From an uncultured Megasphaera sp. (GTDB taxonomy: Bacteria; Bacillota; Negativicutes; Veillonellales; Megasphaeraceae), in contig CABQJB010000006.1 of the NCBI GenBank assembly GCA_902464195.1, forward strand, positions 1-25,201: a DNA stretch of 25,201 nucleotides, written 5' to 3'. The stretch's first letter is position 1; each line of letters opens with the position of its first letter. The notes under the pieces are model-generated. The model was not told the DNA's origin. It made no database searches and worked only from the letters and a program-made list of their open reading frames with translations. Of the stretch, positions 1-8,105 are shown piece after piece. A program made the position numbers and the translations under genes.

Positions 1-18
1 GTGTTTGCCGCCATGATT

Positions 19-1134
19 TCACAAAATCGAATCGAGTTTCTTCATGGCTTCCCGATTGCGTTTATCCGTAATCGTATCGTAAATGTTCGCCGTCGTGGCA
101 ATGGTAGAATGGCCTAGCCGCTTGGAAACGTAGTCAAGTTCGATATTGTTTTCCAGCATCATCGTCGCGTGGGTGTGACGGAAGGAATGGAAGCTGCCGC
201 CACCGAATTCCTTTTTGCACCACATATTGAAATACCGCATGTCATTACTGTTCATAGGACGCCCGTCTTCACGAGTACAGACGAAATCGCTTTCGACGTA
301 GTCGTCGCCGTAAAGACGATGGTTCTTGGCCTGCTGGGCCTTATGACGGAGTAGGGCCTTGTATAAGGTTTCATTAAAGGGAATCGTCCGGACAGATGAC
401 TTCGTCTTCGGCGTCGCCTTGCAGACGGGCACGCCCTTTTTGTCATACAAGGTACTGACCACGGAAAGCGTGCGGTTTTCCATGTCGATATGGGACCATT
501 GCAGGGCCAGGCATTCGCCGACGCGCAGGCCCGTACAATAGGCAATCATGCACGGCGCGTAATATTTATGCCCTACCGGGAAGGCATGGAAAATAATCTG
601 TATCTGCTGATGCGAAAAGATAACCGGCTTCTTCCGGGGCACCTCGAACTTCGGCATCTTGACGTTGGCCATGGGGTTGACTTCGATATACTGGCGGTTG
701 GAGACGGCCCAGCGCATGGCGTCATTGAAGACCGTGAAAATAGACTTGACCGTCGACCGGGAATAACCGTCCTCTTTCAGGCTGTTGATCCAGTCCTGGA
801 TTTCTGCCGTCGTCAGCGCATCCAGGGCATAATTGCCGAAACGGGCGCCAATATGCCATTTGATGATACCGGAATAAGAATCATACGTATTAGGTCCTAA
901 ATTGATGCGCACATCCTTTTCCAGCCAGTCCCGCAAAAAAGCCATGACCTTGACTTCCGGCTTCTCCGGCAGCTCCTCGTCTTCATCCAGGGCTTTCATG
1001 GCCTGACGATAAGCTTTCGCCGCCTGGGCATACGAAGTACCGCCGACGCGTTCCACCCGCTGCCGTCTCTGACCATCTTCCGTCGGGACTTCAATCGTAT
1101 AATACCATTTCTTGCCTCGTTTTCGTAAATACAT
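19..1134 (-). CDS. Tyrosine recombinase (phage/ICE-type integrase)
   Basis: This is a site-specific recombinase that would integrate and excise a mobile element. The N-terminal part (about residues 1-60) resembles the arm-binding domain of Tn916/phage-type integrases (RKRGKKWYYTIEV), followed by a SAM-like core-binding domain (about 70-165) and the catalytic domain. The catalytic residues are visible: R204 in TGLRVGE, H316-x-x-R319 in FHSFRHTHA, H342 in LGHST and the nucleophile Y352 in NIYDTIT. At about 371 aa it is full length for the family. I chose the ATG at 1134 because AGGAGG lies 8 nt upstream. A GTG at 1143 is in frame but directly abuts the Shine-Dalgarno sequence. The 3' end points at the window edge, and in lambda-like elements attP lies beside the int 3' end, so an attachment site may lie just left of the window (inference). 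Confidence 0.93.
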   Translation of the reverse strand: MYLRKRGKKWYYTIEVPTEDGQRRQRVERVGGTSYAQAAKAYRQAMKALDEDEELPEKPEVKVMAFLRDWLEKDVRINLGPNTYDSYSGIIKWHIGARFGNYALDALTTAEIQDWINSLKEDGYSRSTVKSIFTVFNDAMRWAVSNRQYIEVNPMANVKMPKFEVPRKKPVIFSHQQIQIIFHAFPVGHKYYAPCMIAYCTGLRVGECLALQWSHIDMENRTLSVVSTLYDKKGVPVCKATPKTKSSVRTIPFNETLYKALLRHKAQQAKNHRLYGDDYVESDFVCTREDGRPMNSNDMRYFNMWCKKEFGGGSFHSFRHTHATMMLENNIELDYVSKRLGHSTIATTANIYDTITDKRNREAMKKLDSIL

Positions 1135-1157
1135 ATGCGGCACCTCCTTTGTTTACT

Positions 1158-1186
1158 ATTGTACTATGAGAAAAGACAAGATGCAA
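1158..1186 (-). promoter_or_regulatory. Promoter of the integrase gene
   Basis: On the minus strand a -35 TTGCAT (1186-1181) is followed by a 17-nt spacer and a -10 TACAAT (1163-1158). This sits about 24 nt upstream of the integrase start and would give a short leader. Confidence 0.7.
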
Positions 1187-1259
1187 CAAACGTTCCTGCT
1201 GAATTTGCCGATTTAAGGAAAATAAAACAAGTTCCCCATGTAATTACTCATAAGATGAT

Positions 1260-1305
1260 AAAAAACGCCTCACAAGGCCATTTATGAAAATCAGGCGGAT
1301 TTTTT
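1260..1305. terminator. Bidirectional terminator-like hairpin
   Basis: CGCCT (1266-1270) pairs with AGGCG (1293-1297). The hairpin is flanked by six A on the left and six T on the right, so it could stop transcription in either direction. It separates the integrase promoter from the toxin-antitoxin locus. The GC stem is only 5 bp, so strength is uncertain. Confidence 0.4.
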
Positions 1306-1314
1306 GCAAATAAA

Positions 1315-1361
1315 GAAACTATGTTCGACGAAACGAGAGTCTCTTCAGCGAACATAGTTTC
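1315..1361 (-). terminator. Hairpin at the 3' end of the toxin mRNA
   Basis: A perfect 13-bp inverted repeat, GAAACTATGTTCG (1315-1327) against its complement at 1349-1361, encloses a 21-nt loop that contains a smaller GAGA/TCTC pairing. Read on the minus strand it is followed by CTTTATTT, so it is a plausible terminator or 3' stabilising structure for the holin-like toxin transcript. Confidence 0.5.
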
Positions 1362-1364
1362 CAT

Positions 1365-1392
1365 TTGCTTTATTTTGCCGATATGGTACAAT
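1365..1392 (+). promoter_or_regulatory. Promoter of the antisense antitoxin RNA
   Basis: On the plus strand TTGCTT (1365-1370) is followed by a 16-nt spacer and TACAAT (1387-1392). Transcription would begin near 1399 and run toward the toxin gene, which lies on the opposite strand. Confidence 0.6.
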
Positions 1393-1398
1393 AAAAAC

Positions 1399-1484
1399 AG
1401 AGATAGTCCGATGGCAGCACATCGGCTCTCCTCTGAGTTGTTTGATTGAAGAAGGCCGTGTACCACAAGGTATGCGGTTTTTTT
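1399..1484 (+). ncRNA. Putative antisense RNA antitoxin of a type I toxin-antitoxin system
   Basis: A transcript from the promoter at 1365-1392 would end at a 9-bp hairpin, CCGTGTACC / GGTATGCGG with an ACAA loop (1456-1477, two G-U pairs), followed by seven T (1478-1484). It has no good reading frame. It would be fully complementary to the 3' untranslated part of the minus-strand toxin mRNA, whose stop codon lies at 1497-1499. This is the layout of RatA opposite txpA in Bacillus subtilis. The 5' end is inferred from the promoter; the 3' end is seen directly. Confidence 0.6.
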
Positions 1485-1496
1485 CAGTTCATAAAT

Positions 1497-1577
1497 TTAT
1501 TTCTTATTAGCTGAAATAACCAGCACAATAAGCGTAGCAAAAGCTATCATTAATGATAATGCTTCGTATACACTCAT
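1497..1577 (-). CDS. Holin-like small toxic peptide, type I toxin (Hol-Tox family)
   Basis: This 26-codon gene is too short for ordinary ORF calling. The peptide starts MSVYEALSLMIAFATLIV, continues with a few more hydrophobic residues and ends in a basic NKK tail. It has a short polar N-terminus, one membrane helix and a charged C-terminus. The opening MSVYEALSLMIAFATL closely matches the 'putative holin-like toxin' family seen in many Firmicutes, which belongs with TxpA/BsrG-type membrane toxins of type I systems. A GGGG(T) ribosome binding site lies 7 nt upstream of ATG 1577. That site is buried in a hairpin (1586-1601). An antisense RNA overlaps the 3' untranslated region. The gene stands alone, between the integrase and the ATPase/HEPN cassette. 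Confidence 0.82.
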   Translation of the reverse strand: MSVYEALSLMIAFATLIVLVISANKK

Positions 1578-1585
1578 GCCGATCA

Positions 1586-1601
1586 CCCCGCTTTCGCGAG
1601 G
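1586..1601 (-). promoter_or_regulatory. Hairpin hiding the toxin ribosome binding site
   Basis: On the minus strand CCTCGC-GAAA-GCGGGG forms a 6-bp stem (one G-U pair) capped by a GNRA tetraloop. The 3' arm is the GGGG used as the Shine-Dalgarno of the toxin. Such occlusion is known to hold back translation of type I toxin mRNAs. Confidence 0.6.
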
Positions 1602-1635
1602 AAAACCGAATACATCGAACTATCTCATAAAAATA

Positions 1636-1664
1636 AGTTTATCATTTTTTTATATGAACTTCAA
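1636..1664 (-). promoter_or_regulatory. Promoter of the holin-like toxin gene
   Basis: On the minus strand TTGAAG (1664-1659), a 17-nt spacer and TAAACT (1641-1636) lie about 60 nt upstream of the toxin start. The region is very AT-rich. Confidence 0.55.
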
Positions 1665-1670
1665 GAAGAG

Positions 1671-1725
1671 GTCGCCAGCTCGTGTGATTCTTAACGGAAT
1701 CTAACACGAACTGGCGACTTTTTTT
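1671..1725. terminator. Strong hairpin terminator between the toxin locus and the ATPase/HEPN cassette
   Basis: GTCGCCAG-CT-CGTGT (1671-1685) pairs with ACACG-AA-CTGGCGAC (1704-1718), giving a 13-bp stem with one internal mismatch zone. The loop can form an extra GATTC/GAATC pairing. Seven or more T follow on the plus strand. On the minus strand the hairpin is followed by a weaker CTCTTCTT, and it sits 20 nt beyond the stop of the minus-strand gene ending at 1745, so it probably serves that operon as well. Confidence 0.65.
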
Positions 1726-1744
1726 ATGCTTGAATGAACTGTCT

Positions 1745-2785
1745 TCAATGGATTTTTTGCTGAATGTAAAATAACTTATCCAGCTGGTCTATCGGCAGCA
1801 CCTGAAGATGGGAGATGTCGTTCCGTGCCTGGTAGGCGCATTGGAACCAATCGTCGTCTTTTTCTTGGAAGAAGAGGCCCTGTCCCCGCAGGTAGTGCTG
1901 CAGGTGGCGGAGTTCCAGGTCCGTAGGACGTTCCAGTTCCTTCCCGTATTCGTCTTTCTGGGGCAGAATCTGCTCTATCATCGTTTCGTATTTCTGGACC
2001 AGGTAACGGCGGACGTCTTCAAGGATGGGCAGGATGTGCTGCATTTGTGTCTCTAAGAGGAGTGGGCGCAAGTCAACGGACAACTGTTGTTCCTGGATGA
2101 CCGTTTCCGGACGGCTATATAGTTCCTGCCGGGCCAGGGCCAGGCAAAGGCAGCCGTCGGTGCCGGCAATTTTGGCAATAATGTCGGCTGTATAGTAGCG
2201 CTGATAAAGATTCAACGCCGTGTCCTGCAGACAGGTCATGGCGAAATATTGGATGTCATAGTGATAAAGGTAATGCTGCTGATCCAGAACGTATACGCCG
2301 GTCATCTTATCCCATGAGGCGATAACTGATGAAGGGGCCCGGAAAACCCAGGCACTCCCTTCCCGTCCGGCCAGGCTGCCTACCGCTGCGGCGGCCTGTT
2401 CCAGCCAGGGACAGCTGCCGGAAAGGGAATCGACAAAAAAGACGTAATGCTGCAGCCAGGGCTGATGGATGAGGCTGATCAGCGGCGTTTCATCTAAGGG
2501 GTCGAAGCGGAACTGGGGCGCATACTTTTGGGCAATGAAGGCCGTGAACGTATTGAGGTCGGTGAAATCATCGGCGGCAATGCGCACGTAATGGCAATCA
2601 CAATCATAGCTGGAGATGCGGTCTTTCAGGGTTTCCCGGAAAACATCATCGTCTAAATCAGCATCGATGACCAGGCACTGCCGGTCCAGGATAGCCCTGG
2701 CCATTTTCTTGATATACTTATGCGGCCCAGCGACTTCACGCCACCAGATATCCCCGGCTCCTTCATTCCATTCACGATTCTCCAT
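1745..2785 (-). CDS. Uncharacterised protein with a C-terminal HEPN-type motif, partner of the giant ATPase
   Basis: I do not recognise this 346-aa protein by name. No signal peptide or membrane helix is visible, so it should be cytoplasmic. The N-terminal half looks alpha/beta (KYIKKMARAILDRQCLVIDAD, then HYVFFVDSLSG) and resembles a P-loop-like fold that has no Walker A. The C-terminal half is helical and ends in R321-N-D-I-S-H326, a match to the R-x4-6-H signature of HEPN RNases, including the frequent polar residue after R. The ATG at 2785 overlaps the 3' end of the preceding giant ATPase gene by 14 nt, with AAAGGAAG about 10 nt upstream, so the two are probably translationally coupled. 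By analogy with other ATPase/HEPN pairs it may be the RNA-cleaving effector of the module; that is inference from a short motif. Confidence 0.7.
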   Translation of the reverse strand: MENREWNEGAGDIWWREVAGPHKYIKKMARAILDRQCLVIDADLDDDVFRETLKDRISSYDCDCHYVRIAADDFTDLNTFTAFIAQKYAPQFRFDPLDETPLISLIHQPWLQHYVFFVDSLSGSCPWLEQAAAAVGSLAGREGSAWVFRAPSSVIASWDKMTGVYVLDQQHYLYHYDIQYFAMTCLQDTALNLYQRYYTADIIAKIAGTDGCLCLALARQELYSRPETVIQEQQLSVDLRPLLLETQMQHILPILEDVRRYLVQKYETMIEQILPQKDEYGKELERPTDLELRHLQHYLRGQGLFFQEKDDDWFQCAYQARNDISHLQVLPIDQLDKLFYIQQKIH

Positions 2786-5700
2786 ATTCTCTCAGCTTCC
2801 TTTCGATATCGTCCCAATCGCCCATCATCATGTAGAAATTGTAGCGATTGAAGACATAGCCCCCTCCTTCTTCTCGATGGAGAATGTTCAGGTCGACCAT
2901 TTCGTCGATTAAGGCCTGAACCTGTTCATCCCGCATGTCGGCTACCTTATGGACTTCATACGTGCTGCACACGTCCCGAATGGTGTCGATAGTGACCGGC
3001 ACGACCCGCTGCTGTTCATACTGGTACTGATAGGCGACGACGAGGGCGATGATGGCATAGTAATTGTCCTTATCCAATTCCAAGGTAATCATGAACATGT
3101 CATCGATTTTATGACGGAATTTTTCGTCTTTCAGCAAATCTTTCAAGTAGCTTTCGTCCAAGGGATACGGCGGCGTATTACAGTCGTTGAAAAGCTGGCT
3201 CTTATATTGGCTGCGGACGCTTTCGACGAGGTTCTTGCCATAATACTGGATCAGGCCTGGGAAGTAATTGGTCTGGGCCAGGATGGTACTGATGATATCC
3301 TGGTTACGGACTTCAAAGCCCAGATAACTGAGAGGCTTGAGGAGGAGTTCGTTGGCTTCCAAGTAGCCAAAGGGCTTGACGACCAGGTGGTCGAGTTGGG
3401 CGAAGACGGTATTATCGCCTAGCTGCTTCCGGTCGAAGCGGATGACGTTATGCAGGCCGGCGAAGATGAATTTAAAGTGGCCCGGCACGTAGTCACGGAG
3501 GTCCTTCAGCACTTCGATAGGACGGTTCTGATTCTTCGCGGCATCGACGAGGAAATGGTCTGATTCATCATAGAGGATCATGAGCTTGTCGATTTTTTTC
3601 TTTCCCTGAGTCAATAAGTCTTTCATTTCCCGACCTAGTTCATCCCAGGTGCGGACGTGTTTATTCAAGATACCGGCCCGTTTGAGTTCATCGCACGTAT
3701 CGCGCAAGACAGCGTCACAGGCCTTTGTCTTGATGTCGAGATAAATGGCATAACTTCCCTGTTCCGGATGATGGACCAAGTAGCGTGTCTGCCGCAGGAG
3801 AGCACTCTTGCCCAGCTGCCGGCCGCCATAGACGAAGACCGGACCCGCCATGTCCTGGATGGCTGCCAGTTCAGCGGCCCGGCCGATGAACATTTCCGGC
3901 GGTACCCGGGCTTCACTGATGAAGGGCTGGACGTAGGCAAAGGGCAGGGCCAGGGCCAGCATTTTATCGTTGCGGTCGTTCTTTTCAAAATGCGTCAGAT
4001 ACAGGGCCAGGACCCGGTCCAGGACCAGGACGTTCTGCATATCCAGATTAGTTTTCATGAGTTTGGCCAATTCGCGCCGTTCCGAAAGAGTCAAGGCCGA
4101 ATCCAGGAAAAAGAGGGTTCCCTTTTCTTTCGTTAAGCTGAGCTGGGAAATTTCATTGACAATGCTTTGTGGTGTGTGATTCCCCCGGAAAAGGACGACG
4201 TCCAATCCATTGTAATAGGCACCGCTGCCAAAGACGGCAAAGGGATGACGGAATTGGGGCACCTTCTTTTCAAAGCGCACGTTGTAGCAGGTACAATTCT
4301 TTTCGGCCTTGCTGACCTGGATATCGGCGATGTTCCCATACCCCAAGCCTTCCAACAAGGGCTGCATCGATTTCCCGGAAGCGCTGGATTCGGCCGACCA
4401 GGCTTCGACGAAATCGAGGCCATCCTTTTCCTTGCGGTTCAGGCGGTCATGGAGCCGTTTATTGTGAATCCCCGGTTTTTGGTCGTAAATATTTTTCAAA
4501 GACAGCTTTTTGTTCCGATTACACAAGTCGTATTCAGCCTGATACTGTTCCAGGAATTGATTGAACGTCTTCAGGCCGAAATCGCCTTGATAATTTAGGA
4601 TGAGCTTCATTTCACGGAGGCTCTTGTGAGCACAGCGGTGCAGATAGTCTTCGACGATGGTCAAGTTGCCATGGTCCAGCCATGCCTGGATTGGGTCCAG
4701 CCAGGGCAAGTCTTCCTCCTGGATTGGGGAGCGGAACTGGTCCAGTTCATGCTGCACGCTCTGGCGGCGGGGTTCCGCTTCTTCGTCGATATGTGCCAGG
4801 CAGCTTTGGAGCAGGTCCTTATACAAAGCAAAGTTCTGGGTCTGCCTGAAATGGCTCCGCCCTTTATCGGCTGCGGCAAAATAATGTTCCAGCCGTTCTT
4901 TGCCGATGATTTTGCCATAGTTGGCCGCCAGTTCGACGTCGCTCCGGTAATTTTCCGTATCGGCTGCGGCATACTGCAACCCGTACTGCAAGACCGTGTC
5001 CCGCTTCCCGACGCGCTTTACCGCATCATCCAGGCCGGCGATTTGCCGGGCTATGCCCAAATTATAAACATGGACAGCCTGATGATAGGCGTCCTGCCAG
5101 GAAAGGGCTGCTGCCGGCTGGGTCAGGAGCATACGGATATACTGCTGCAGGCGCGGGACGAGCGGGTATTCCCCGTCATAGTCCGGCATCAAATCGGGCA
5201 GATAATCGGAATCCAGTTCAAAGGCATTGGCCTTCAATAAGGGCGCATAGTAAGGCTCGTCACTGGAACAGCCCTGGAACTGTTGGGTTAAATCGTCCAA
5301 TAAGGAATGAAGCACTTCTTTTGCCAGGTCATCCATCACGGTATCTGCGGTCTTTCCGGCCAGGTCCGCTTGGGCCTGTTGCAGCAGATTCAGCCCGTTC
5401 TGCCGGTGCTGAGCCAAGACGTCCGTCGAAATGACCTGTTGGCTCTGTTGCTGCAGTGCCGCCTGTTTGGCCAGGATATAGCGGCAAAGGATGAGCACAG
5501 ATTTCTTGATCAATTTGATTTGCTGTGTCGCATCTTTTCCCAGGAAGCGTTCGTTCTTTCGTTCACCCACGGGAATGCTGAACCAGACGCCATCCAAATA
5601 TTCTTTTACTTTATTTTCATTGACTAAGCGGTCTTCTACCTGATTTATCGGCGTATCCGCCGTCAAGGGCGTATTGAGGAAGGTATTACAAAAATCGCTG

Positions 5701-8105
5701 AGTTCCGTAAGGTCGAAGGCGTCGACGTCTTCAAAATATTGGATGACCTGCCCATGGCCGCCGTATAACTGAGAGCGCAGTTTACGCAGCCGGGGATGGC
5801 GCGACGGCTTCCGTTCATCCATGACCAGGGCCTGATACTGTTCGGATACAGCCTGACGGGCGGCCTCAACATCGAGAGACTGACGACCGGTTAGGGGCTG
5901 CTGCAAAGCATGGACCAGGGACATGCCATAGGTATCGGCGAAGTTCTTACATAAAGATACAAATTGTTTCAACGCCGGAATGGCCGTAAAGGCTTCATTC
6001 GGCTCTTCATTGATGCGGCTCCACGTCTTGCTCAGCAAATAGCCTTTCGGTTCAGCCGGAGCGAAAAAGGCGCGGACCATGGCGGCAGCATTCAGGACAT
6101 CCCGGGACTGGCCCATTTCGATGCCCGACAGGGAAATCATGGAGTCCCAGAAGTCGAATCCATTGGAATGAGCAGCCGTATCATATAGCGGGTCGCCGAG
6201 GATATAGGCGATTTCATCACATAAATCGTTCCAGTCTCCTTCGTCTGAGTCTGCCATGTTGGCCAAGGCATGGAGCCAGAAGCTTCCTTCGGCTCGATGG
6301 CCTTTCTGGAGCAGCTGGCTGAAGGACTGCAAAGCGTTGCCGCTATCCGTGATTACGTTGGCCCTAGCCGTGGCTGCATCAGCCGTCGTGTCAGGCACTG
6401 CTTCTTCTGACGGTACCGGTTCTGGCCGGGCTTCTTCTGTTTTTTCTGTTTCTTCCCGTTCTTCCGATACTTCTGGTGCATCGGGTTCATCCGGCCCATC
6501 CAGGTCCGGGACTTCCGAGACATGGTCATTGAGGAAAAGCATTTTTTGCGTCTTTTCCCGGATGTCCAGGCAATCGGGGATGTCGACTTCGGTTTTCGTC
6601 ACAGCCACGGCAAAGAGATTGTCTGCCGTCAGGGGTTCCCCTTTCATGGAAAAGAGGTAATCCCCGTTTTCATCAGGAGTTGTCAGGGCGATATAGATAT
6701 CTTCTGTTCCGAAGCGGGTCAGCCAAGGCTTGGCATCTTCCAAAGAGTCCGTCAGCAGCAGCTTGACAGCCGTCGATTTCGTCAGGTACTGGAAGTTTTT
6801 CTGGTCAGCCTCCAGCTCGGCTTCCGAAAAAGGCGGCCTGATGAGGAGGTATGCCGGCAGAAAGGTTCCATTATCGTCCATCATGGACTTCCCAAAAATC
6901 ACGTAGCCAAAAAAAGCCTGACGTTGGGCCCTGAAAAAGGCCATTTCATACGAACTGTGGTCCAATACTTGAAGGACGAAACGTTCCATTTCATATAAAC
7001 GGCTGAAACAGGTCCAATCGGTCATTCTCGTAAAGTAAGGAATGTCGAAATATTTGCGCACTCTGTCGCGCTTCAAGACCTCATACGTTTCTGGCGTGAG
7101 CCGGTAAAAAGACTGCGTCCCCCACTGATACTTAGCAGCCAGGCCCCAATCCAGGAAGCGGCTTCGGATGGCTTGGAGACTGTTTGCAAAAGTATCGGTG
7201 CCCATTCTTTTCTGCCGCTCCTGCAAGCCCCTAGACAGCCGGGCTTCCTCCCCTTCGATGACAAAGTCATGGAAACAGAGGGCCATGAGCCAGAAGATAG
7301 CCATCCCTTCAGTCTGTTCGGCGAACTGCTGGACGTCATGCGTAAAGGATTTAGCCCCTTTCAACTTGGATCGCAGAGGCTTCTGTTGCACTAAGGTCAT
7401 CCCGTCAGGCATAGGCGGCACCGGATTCGTTGTTTCAGGGGCCGGCGCTGGTGCTGGTTCCAGTGCCGGAGTGGAAGCTGGAGCAGGTGTCACTGTGGTG
7501 GCGGCTTCCTCAGGTGCTGCCGCAGACTGCCTGCCCGTAAAGCGAAAATCATGATAGATGCAGGCCAGGCTGATATCCCCACTGAACTGGCTGCGCAGGT
7601 AATCGGCCAGTTCCCGGTCTAAAAGGGGCCCGCCGAAACGGACGGCTTCCAGGAAGCGGATATATTTTTCAGCTTGTGCCGATAGCTCGTCAAAAGTCAG
7701 AGACAGCTTCAGCAGCGCTTTGACATCGTCTTGCATCTGGTGGAACTGACTGGCTACGGTGTCATCCGTTCCCATGTAGGCGACGTCGAAAATGCCTTTT
7801 AATTGATGTACCATCGCCTTCATGGATTCGCGGTTTTCCTGTTCCCGGTGCCATGCTTCAATCCGTTCCCATAACTCATCGGCCTTATCGACCGTTGCAA
7901 TCTGGACCTGCGCCATTGCCTGACATAGCGCATCCTGGGCTTGGCTCAGGCTTTGCAAATCGTCCCGGATAACTTGCTGCTGCCGTTCCGGGAACCACAA
8001 TCCATCATCCAGGGCCGCACATAACTCCTGGATATGCTGCCAGCTGTCCTGTCGAATGGCCATCATATGCTCATAGAGGCCTTTAAGCTTTTCATACTCA
8101 TCCAT
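2772..8105 (-). CDS. Giant multidomain protein with C-terminal STAND/Orc-like AAA ATPase
   Basis: The product is about 1777 aa and soluble. Visible parts, in order: a helical, partly coiled-coil N-terminus (1-200); a Pro/Ala linker (about 200-230); a helical module containing EGMAIFWLMAL; an acidic Pro/Glu linker (about 525-570); a second module with a similar EGSFWLHAL segment; a long helical middle; an alpha/beta segment near 1290-1400 (GSGAYYNGLDVVLF, GTLFFLDSALTLSERREL); and a P-loop ATPase preceded by VPPEMFIGR. Walker A is GGRQLGKS at 1427-1434 (lysine 1433); Walker B is ILYDE ending at D1513/E1514. The last 200 residues look like a winged-helix region. This order (GR box, Walker A, Walker B, winged helix) is typical of STAND/Orc-type NTPases that sense a trigger. 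The ATG at 8105 has AGGAG 9 nt upstream, while an in-frame ATG at 8114 abuts that site, so 8105 is preferred. It is first in an operon with the HEPN-motif gene. Function is unknown; defence is inferred. Confidence 0.85.
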   Translation of the reverse strand: MDEYEKLKGLYEHMMAIRQDSWQHIQELCAALDDGLWFPERQQQVIRDDLQSLSQAQDALCQAMAQVQIATVDKADELWERIEAWHREQENRESMKAMVHQLKGIFDVAYMGTDDTVASQFHQMQDDVKALLKLSLTFDELSAQAEKYIRFLEAVRFGGPLLDRELADYLRSQFSGDISLACIYHDFRFTGRQSAAAPEEAATTVTPAPASTPALEPAPAPAPETTNPVPPMPDGMTLVQQKPLRSKLKGAKSFTHDVQQFAEQTEGMAIFWLMALCFHDFVIEGEEARLSRGLQERQKRMGTDTFANSLQAIRSRFLDWGLAAKYQWGTQSFYRLTPETYEVLKRDRVRKYFDIPYFTRMTDWTCFSRLYEMERFVLQVLDHSSYEMAFFRAQRQAFFGYVIFGKSMMDDNGTFLPAYLLIRPPFSEAELEADQKNFQYLTKSTAVKLLLTDSLEDAKPWLTRFGTEDIYIALTTPDENGDYLFSMKGEPLTADNLFAVAVTKTEVDIPDCLDIREKTQKMLFLNDHVSEVPDLDGPDEPDAPEVSEEREETEKTEEARPEPVPSEEAVPDTTADAATARANVITDSGNALQSFSQLLQKGHRAEGSFWLHALANMADSDEGDWNDLCDEIAYILGDPLYDTAAHSNGFDFWDSMISLSGIEMGQSRDVLNAAAMVRAFFAPAEPKGYLLSKTWSRINEEPNEAFTAIPALKQFVSLCKNFADTYGMSLVHALQQPLTGRQSLDVEAARQAVSEQYQALVMDERKPSRHPRLRKLRSQLYGGHGQVIQYFEDVDAFDLTELSDFCNTFLNTPLTADTPINQVEDRLVNENKVKEYLDGVWFSIPVGERKNERFLGKDATQQIKLIKKSVLILCRYILAKQAALQQQSQQVISTDVLAQHRQNGLNLLQQAQADLAGKTADTVMDDLAKEVLHSLLDDLTQQFQGCSSDEPYYAPLLKANAFELDSDYLPDLMPDYDGEYPLVPRLQQYIRMLLTQPAAALSWQDAYHQAVHVYNLGIARQIAGLDDAVKRVGKRDTVLQYGLQYAAADTENYRSDVELAANYGKIIGKERLEHYFAAADKGRSHFRQTQNFALYKDLLQSCLAHIDEEAEPRRQSVQHELDQFRSPIQEEDLPWLDPIQAWLDHGNLTIVEDYLHRCAHKSLREMKLILNYQGDFGLKTFNQFLEQYQAEYDLCNRNKKLSLKNIYDQKPGIHNKRLHDRLNRKEKDGLDFVEAWSAESSASGKSMQPLLEGLGYGNIADIQVSKAEKNCTCYNVRFEKKVPQFRHPFAVFGSGAYYNGLDVVLFRGNHTPQSIVNEISQLSLTKEKGTLFFLDSALTLSERRELAKLMKTNLDMQNVLVLDRVLALYLTHFEKNDRNDKMLALALPFAYVQPFISEARVPPEMFIGRAAELAAIQDMAGPVFVYGGRQLGKSALLRQTRYLVHHPEQGSYAIYLDIKTKACDAVLRDTCDELKRAGILNKHVRTWDELGREMKDLLTQGKKKIDKLMILYDESDHFLVDAAKNQNRPIEVLKDLRDYVPGHFKFIFAGLHNVIRFDRKQLGDNTVFAQLDHLVVKPFGYLEANELLLKPLSYLGFEVRNQDIISTILAQTNYFPGLIQYYGKNLVESVRSQYKSQLFNDCNTPPYPLDESYLKDLLKDEKFRHKIDDMFMITLELDKDNYYAIIALVVAYQYQYEQQRVVPVTIDTIRDVCSTYEVHKVADMRDEQVQALIDEMVDLNILHREEGGGYVFNRYNFYMMMGDWDDIERKLREYGES

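Noticed and set aside
1248..1466. 72-codon minus-strand reading frame between integrase and toxin
   Set aside because: It runs through the antitoxin promoter, the antitoxin RNA and two inverted repeats, has no ribosome binding site, and shows no protein-like composition.
3657..5240. Several 140-200-codon plus-strand frames opposite the giant ATPase gene
   Set aside because: They are complements of codon-biased coding sequence and lack start signals.
2772..8105. Identity of the giant ATPase as a BREX, Avs or other named defence protein
   Set aside because: The domain order and partner do not match any system I can name with confidence, so no name is given.
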